Assembly: GCA_026260175.1 (NCBI GenBank)
Contig: JAKCWW010000021.1
Coordinates: 133,619 to 197,618, forward strand
Reading direction: 5' to 3'
Source of the DNA: Reticulitermes lucifugus
Taxonomy: Eukaryota > Arthropoda > Insecta > Blattodea > Rhinotermitidae
Length of the DNA stretch: 64,000 nucleotides
The notes under the pieces were generated by a model. It was given only the letters and a program-made list of their open reading frames with translations, was not told the origin of the DNA and searched no databases. Below are positions 58,836-64,000 of the stretch, piece after piece. Each line of letters begins with the position of its first letter. The stretch's first letter is position 1. The position numbers and the translations under genes were made by a program.

Positions 58836-60795
58836 TAATCGAATAGCCAACTAATCGCCATCATGCGTTCCACAGTACAATGTACAGCGCTTCCCGTCAA
58901 CATACGGCACTTCAGACACACATCTCCATTCAACAGTTAGCTGTTGTTTTACTATGGTCTGGGGGACGGGTGAAGAGAAGAGAATGAAAGGTAGTGGCTT
59001 GTTATGTCAGCATCTCGAAGTCAAGATGAGATTTAAAATCCTTGAGTGTACCACCTGCTACTCACCTCGTCACGATTTAAAAGGCCAAGCTGCGGCTTGG
59101 GTGGGTCTTCAAACATATATCTACTACCTTCATAATTTACCATCTAATAAAACAGAACCACTATCCTAGAAGCAACTGGTCCTATGACATCACACGAATC
59201 AAGGTCCTCGGAGCGAGTAGTACGAAAACAAAGGTGGCGTTGTCAAATTACACTGACGGTTCACCACGTTTTTTATGAAAGTTATATTTAAGAACAAATT
59301 AAAATCAGGGTAGATTCGGAGAGTGCTCTACCATTCAGTAGAGAATCTTGTCTTCTTGTCCATTATCTGAAAACGTACAGATAAATATATACAAAACTAT
59401 ATTTTTACATGCCTTTTGTATGAGTCTGAAACCTGATTGTTCACAAGAGGAACATTAATGAAGAGAGTTTGATAAGGCGGTGTTCAAGAGAATATCCGGA
59501 CCAAATGTAGGGAAGTAATACGGTTGGAGAAAACAGCATGGCGACAAGCTTCGTAAGTTGTACTCGTCACCAAACATGGCTATTAGGGTGAAAGTGTACC
59601 GACACAATACCTAATAATATGTACTAGACATTAGAACAATGAGTACAGTTTACTCAGTTCAGGCCCCAGTATGTACTACGAGACTTAAATGCATTCCATT
59701 TCATACTTTTAGTTAAGTTCCTACATGCATAGGTTAGCCTGCACTTCCACTATACAACTATTAATTGTACTGTGTTACGGGGGAAAGCAACCGCCTCCCC
59801 AAGCTGTATTTCACTCCTTATATATCTTCTTATATACACAGGCCTATATACACCTAACTACTCCAACTTAAATTTCCGTTGCTTTTTATTCCTGGGGTTG
59901 GGAGAGATGAAGGATTTGATTACATAGGAAAATAACATCTTATAGTTTTATAATAATTAAAACAGTAACTGGGGACAGCGACCTGCGTCATCTGCGCAAG
60001 GAACCATACACATGTTGCATACCCATTTCATGTTAATTGAGTTTCCTGTTATTTCAAAGTTGTTGTGTGGGGAAAAGAGAAAGGACTGTACATGCCGGGT
60101 GGTTCGAAAAAGTAAGCCATTCAACAAGTGGGTTATTCGTGTGGCTCATATTGAAAGACCAAAACAGAATAATCCGATTTCTTAAAATCAGGCAAACCCT
60201 GTTCAAACCTGTGCCATTTCATGGTTCTCACTGAACTCTGTTCCTTCTAGGGAACCCATTAGCAGAGTTACAACTCAGATTAACGTTACATTGACGACAT
60301 TAAACAGGAACTACAGACCATTACATTAGTACACTCAGGTGGTATATACCATCACACACAAAGTGAGAACATGTTTAAATACTGGCAGACAATCGTATTC
60401 CAGTGTTATGAATTACTGCCAACGACGAAAAAGAAACGTCTGAAGACAAAAAGACGAACTAACCGAAGGTGACTTTAATGAGAACATACCATGCAGTTGC
60501 GGAACCTGCTTATGAGTGTTACAAGCACTAGCAGAACGATACTGTGAACAGTAAAAGCATTGCAAATAAAAGCCAAACAATAATTTTTAACTCCGTCACG
60601 AATAACAACACGACGGACACGCTAACCTGTTGGGTGGAAACAACGCTAACGTCATCTATTAAAATTTTGTATTCCTTTTAATACGGCACCTTCGACGTGT
60701 TACATCTTTTTAGAAATATTAAATACAGCACAGGAAACAACAACAAATTATTACGATATGTTCAATTTTAACGTAAGGTGTGTAATTTTGATAGT
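58836..60795. other. Repeat-poor stretch
   Basis: Nothing recognised. Confidence 0.45.
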
Positions 60796-61040
60796 AGCAT
60801 GGTATAAACATTCGAATCCCGGCAGCCGCAGACGGTTATTCATTCTCTTCTCCGGCGTCCACACCGGCTCTGGTGCCAATCCACCTCCTATTCAGTGGGT
60901 ACCGGGGGTTCCCTCTAAGGGGGTACAGCGACTGGGGCCGAGATTACCAATGCGTGGAACTATACCGCCACACCTCCCATTTGCTTTCATAGCATGGTGC
61001 TTATTTAATAACAGCGTCTGCACCTTTACTTTAACATGTT
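60796..61040 (+). mobile_element. SINE family S3 copy
   Basis: ACATTCGAATCCCGGCAG (B box), CACACCGGCTCTGGTGCC, CCTCCTATTCAGTGGGTACC and GGGGGTTCCCTC. The tail AACTATACCGCCACACCTCC is worn. Confidence 0.78.
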
Positions 61041-62083
61041 ATAAAAAGAATCAACAACTTCTGTATGTTAACACGTGAGTTTGGCTCAGGCCCCTCTGAT
61101 AAAGTTACAATTGTAAAATCCTGAAAACGTCGCCCCGGTTAGAATTCAGACGGAGTTACGGACACACACACCACATGTATGCATTCTCATGACAGAACAT
61201 CACACAGAGAAAAAAGTTTCAATAAGAAATGTTAATACGCTATATGTGATGGAATTACACAAGAAATTATAATAGGTTCCGAACACACTTAATGATACCG
61301 GATTCTTCCATATTCTAAAATGCATGACATTAAAGGCACGTGCTTTTGGTACTTGCATGTTGCGGAGGAGACAAAAAAAGCGCAAATTTTGGTCACTATA
61401 CCTAATGGGAAGAGATCACTTTGGACAGGTTGACATAAATGGGAGAATAAGTCTTACTGAAATGGATCTTAGAGAAGGCAGACTCTTCTCAAACTGGATC
61501 GGGATAAGGTGGAATGAAGAACATTCTATGAAAAGCAATAAATGTACGAGTGTCATAAAACCAAAAATACACACTACCAGGTAACTCTCAACTCGTCACA
61601 TCATAGTTATTCATATTATACGATCAGCTGTGGTTGCGTTATGGACTTTTACATCACATTCTCTGGAATAATGTCGAAAAATTGGCACCGTACAGAACGA
61701 ACGTAAGAACAGCAGTAATGGACATTTCTCGTAGTCATACCGCGCCATATGTTAGCCTGACCCCTGAAGACGGGACTGATACGCTGTAATATCCCAGATG
61801 AGGGAATGCCGTGTTTTTAACTTCTCAATTTTACTTCTCTAACAACAGGCTCTGATCATATATGTCCCTCATAAAAAACCACAACACAGGTTACAGTAAT
61901 TCTGGAATTTCGAGAAACATTAGTGCTGGGTCAAGTTTGATTTCACTGTGTCTAACCGGCAATGGACATCAGGACAGATATATGATGAAGGAACAAGTTA
62001 GGAAAGGTACGCAGAGTGTAAAAATTCTGGCATGTTCGATTATTTTTCTTTAATTACCTCCACAACCGTCAGACATAGGTGCC
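61041..62083. other. Spacer between S3 copies
   Basis: Apart from the foldback remnant, nothing recognised; the 86-codon plus frame at 61324-61584 has no support. Confidence 0.45.
61755..61800 (+). repeat. Remnant of the 45329-type foldback
   Basis: CCCCTGAAGACGGGACTGAT and ACGCTGT match the loop and inner arm of the foldback element. They then jump to AATATCCCAGATGAGG, its outer end. The arm interior, including GAAACGTC, is deleted. Confidence 0.5.
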
Positions 62084-62365
62084 GGGATATATCTAGCGAC
62101 TAGCTGTGGGCTGAACGGTCCGAGGTTCGAATCCTGGCAGTAATAAGAGATTTTTCTCTTCTCCAAAATGTCCAGACCGGCTCTGGGGCCCACCCAGCCT
62201 CCTATTCAATGGGTACCAGGGTTCTTTCCCGGACGTAAAGCAGCCGAAGCGTGATGTTAACCGCCCACCGCCATCTAGCACCGAAGTTAATAATGACTGG
62301 AGATATACCTCTACTCCTCCTATACGCCTTCATGGCGTGGACAAGGACAACTTATACCGCAAGAC
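62084..62365 (+). mobile_element. SINE family S3, best plus-strand copy
   Basis: Head GCCGGGATATATCTAGCGAC (A region), CGAGGTTCGAATCCTGGCAG (B box), then GGCTCTGGGGCCCACCCAGC, CCTATTCAATGGGTACC, CTAGCACCGAAGTTAATAATG and CTTCATGGCGTGGACAAGG. Useful as the local reference for this family. Confidence 0.85.
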
Positions 62366-62404
62366 TTTAGCAAACGTGTACTGGGCCTAACACAAGTGCT
62401 TCAT

Positions 62405-62680
62405 TTTTATCTACAACTTGTGTTCGAAACATATTACCCTGCTAAAAACTTTGCAAGTTACGTGCAGAAATGCATGTAGATCGTCAAGTAAACTGTCCAT
62501 TTTTCATGTCTAATTTTAACCCAAATCAGAATGTTAACAAATTTCAGTAAAAGCCGAAAATATCAGATTTTATAAAACGCCGTTCAGAGATTGTCGGGCT
62601 GTTTCATGCAGACAGGCGGACTGATAGATACGGCGAAAGTAATAGCACATTTTTGCAAGTTCTCGTTGTGAACGTGCCAA
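62405..62680 (+). repeat. Repeat family M, degraded partial copy
   Basis: CTACAACTTGTGTTCGAAAC, GGGCTGTTTCATGCAGACAGG, GATACGGCGAAAGTAATAGC and GTGAACGTGCC line up in order with the copy at 28771. The only M copy on the right half of the window. Confidence 0.55.
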
Positions 62681-63445
62681 GAAATGGTACGATCGAAGAC
62701 ACAGGCGTATTCCTTTACCGATCCGTTTTACATATTTCCAACGTAATTACTCACGAGTCCATTAACTGGCATATATAACAATTCCTACCAGGGCAGACCG
62801 CTTGACTGCAACATGACAAGGACAGACTCCACATATACCAAATGTTACTTTAGACCTTCTGCCGGACTTTGACCGTTACGTATATTACACCCGTACAGAC
62901 AAAAAACGCCCACTTTATAGAAAGGGAAAGGAACTATGAAACAGAAGCATAAGCAGTTCTAACTAGGGTTAACAAATTTAAGGGTGCAACAATGAAAAGC
63001 TGAGGGGGTGGAAGAGATGCAGACAGATAACATTCACATAGGTTAAGGCACACGGCAGACACCTGTCATTAATTATATGAGTTCATTGCTAGCTGCTTGT
63101 ACAAAAGAAAACGACACGAAAATATGAGAACAAAATATAGCTTAGGTCCTAACACCTTACCACGTTAGCGTAAAGAATTATTTTCAGAACTCTCAGGCTG
63201 TGGTTACTGGTGCTTGATAGAAATAAGCACCCACAAATTGACTTTATTTTAACTATCAGAATTATCAAGTGATTCTGTTATAACAATGAAACATTTTAGA
63301 TTTTTATGTACTGTTACTTCTTTCATTTCGATAATACCGTAGACGGGTCTATGTACGTTTTCTTATGAGTGTTATTTAGCAACGCTGCCATTTGCTAAGT
63401 ATATAGCGTGTGTGATAGACGAATGTGTATGAAGCACTGGGGGGT
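62681..63445. other. Spacer
   Basis: Nothing recognised. Confidence 0.45.
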
Positions 63446-63682
63446 ATGTGGTGTCGCAGTCGGTTGAGGCACTGCGCTACAGGCCGGAAGGTCGCGGGTT
63501 CGACTCACCCTCTAACAAAAATGAATACCAGGGATATATCCTGAGGCGTAAAGGCGGCCGGTGCATAGGGCTGACAATATTGCCACCTTCATGTGCCGAA
63601 TGTCTATATATTCTGGGAGCCTCTAACTTCCTGCAGTCCTAAGGGCCTGTCCAGGCCAGTAATGTGATACCTTTACCGTTGT
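63446..63682 (+). mobile_element. SINE family S2, full length
   Basis: Head GTGTCGCAGTCGGTTGAGGC (A box) and CGCGGGTTCGACTCACC (B box), then AATGAATACCAGGGATATAT, GGCGTAAAGGCGGCCGG, TGGGAGCCTCTAACTTCC and tail CCTAAGGGCCTGTCCAGGCC. The tRNA head is complete here, unlike at 16725. Confidence 0.83.
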
Positions 63683-63843
63683 ATGGAGCGCTGGTTGAAT
63701 TATACTGACAGGGGAAAACAAATAATCGAAGAACAGCCTGTCCTAGTTCCACTACGTTCACGAAAACCCCGACAGACTGGCCCGAGATGCAATCCGGGCC
63801 TCCGGGGTGACAGGCAAACACTAATCGCCCAGTCCATGGCACC
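63683..63843 (-). mobile_element. SINE family S1, truncated, tail to tail with S2
   Basis: Minus strand: GTGCCATGGACTGGGCGATT (A region), GGCCCGGATTGCATCTCGGG (B region), CAGGCTGTTC and CCCCTGTCAG body blocks, CAGCGCTCCATAC end. It stops where both tail types of S1 would begin, so its subtype is unknown. Confidence 0.7.
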
Positions 63844-63954
63844 CGACCCTCTAAGTGTTCTCGAGTGTATTTTTCTTCCCGATTCCTACAGATTCATCAA
63901 CCACAGTCGCTGAAATACTTACTGAACTAAACATCAAGACAATTCGTGAGCATG

Positions 63955-64000
63955 TATATCAGTGTTCGAATGCCAGCAGGGGCAAGAAATGTTTCTCTTT
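63955..64000 (+). mobile_element. SINE family S3, cut by the window edge
   Basis: GTGTTCGAATGCCAGCAGG and GGCAAGAAATGTTTCTC match the B box and following segment of the family; the rest lies outside. Confidence 0.6.

Noticed and set aside
1-64000. LTR, Polinton or other virus-like element
   Set aside because: I saw no long terminal direct repeats and no capsid, integrase, protein-primed polymerase or envelope signatures.
1-64000. CRISPR arrays, rRNA genes, bacterial operons
   Set aside because: No regularly spaced repeats, no rRNA-like conserved segments, and gene density is far too low for prokaryotic DNA.

Overview
The window reads as non-coding, repeat-laden chromosomal DNA of an animal, most probably a hemimetabolous insect. 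A cockroach or termite relative would fit the dense tRNA-derived SINEs, the insect-type LINE tails and the foldback repeats, but the sequence alone does not prove the order. Almost every open frame is short and unsupported. There are two assembly gaps: 50 Ns at 25912-25961 and 80 Ns at 36803-36882, both inside LINE copies.

The one gene I can name is Cyclin D. Its last coding exon lies on the minus strand at 46564-46883. It has a clean splice acceptor, the last conserved helix of the cyclin fold and the carboxy-terminal TPTDV degron. Transcription runs right to left, so everything from 46884 to the right edge is probably Cyclin D intron. A 3' UTR of unknown length extends left of 46564. I found no other Cyclin D exon. 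A second minus-strand exon candidate (11455-11606) has good splice sites but no recognised family. Weaker orphan frames lie at 12063-12350, 37153-37503 and 49974-50246.

The rest is a repeat landscape. I see at least five tRNA-derived SINE families (called S1 to S5 here), fragments of three kinds of LINE 3' ends, a family of roughly 500-bp non-autonomous repeats (called M) clustered at 17.6-36.1 kb, two hAT-like MITEs, and several foldback or inverted-repeat elements. One LINE copy has a 16-bp target duplication and one foldback has a 13-bp target duplication. One MITE has an 8-bp duplication with one mismatch.

The most unusual signal is a short motif shared by repeats that otherwise look unrelated. 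It runs CTGANGA, then T, then a 4-5 bp hairpin whose sequence differs from copy to copy but stays paired, then GAAAC and a GTC, GTA or GTT triplet. In several copies the flanks also pair, as stem I of a hammerhead ribozyme would. I see it or a remnant of it at about eleven places (704, 1919, 9136, 33048, 37629, 45380, 47873, 49666, 58046, 58747 and 61761), often in the loop or at the inner edge of an inverted repeat. No virus-like or LTR element, rRNA gene, CRISPR array or convincing functional tRNA gene was seen.
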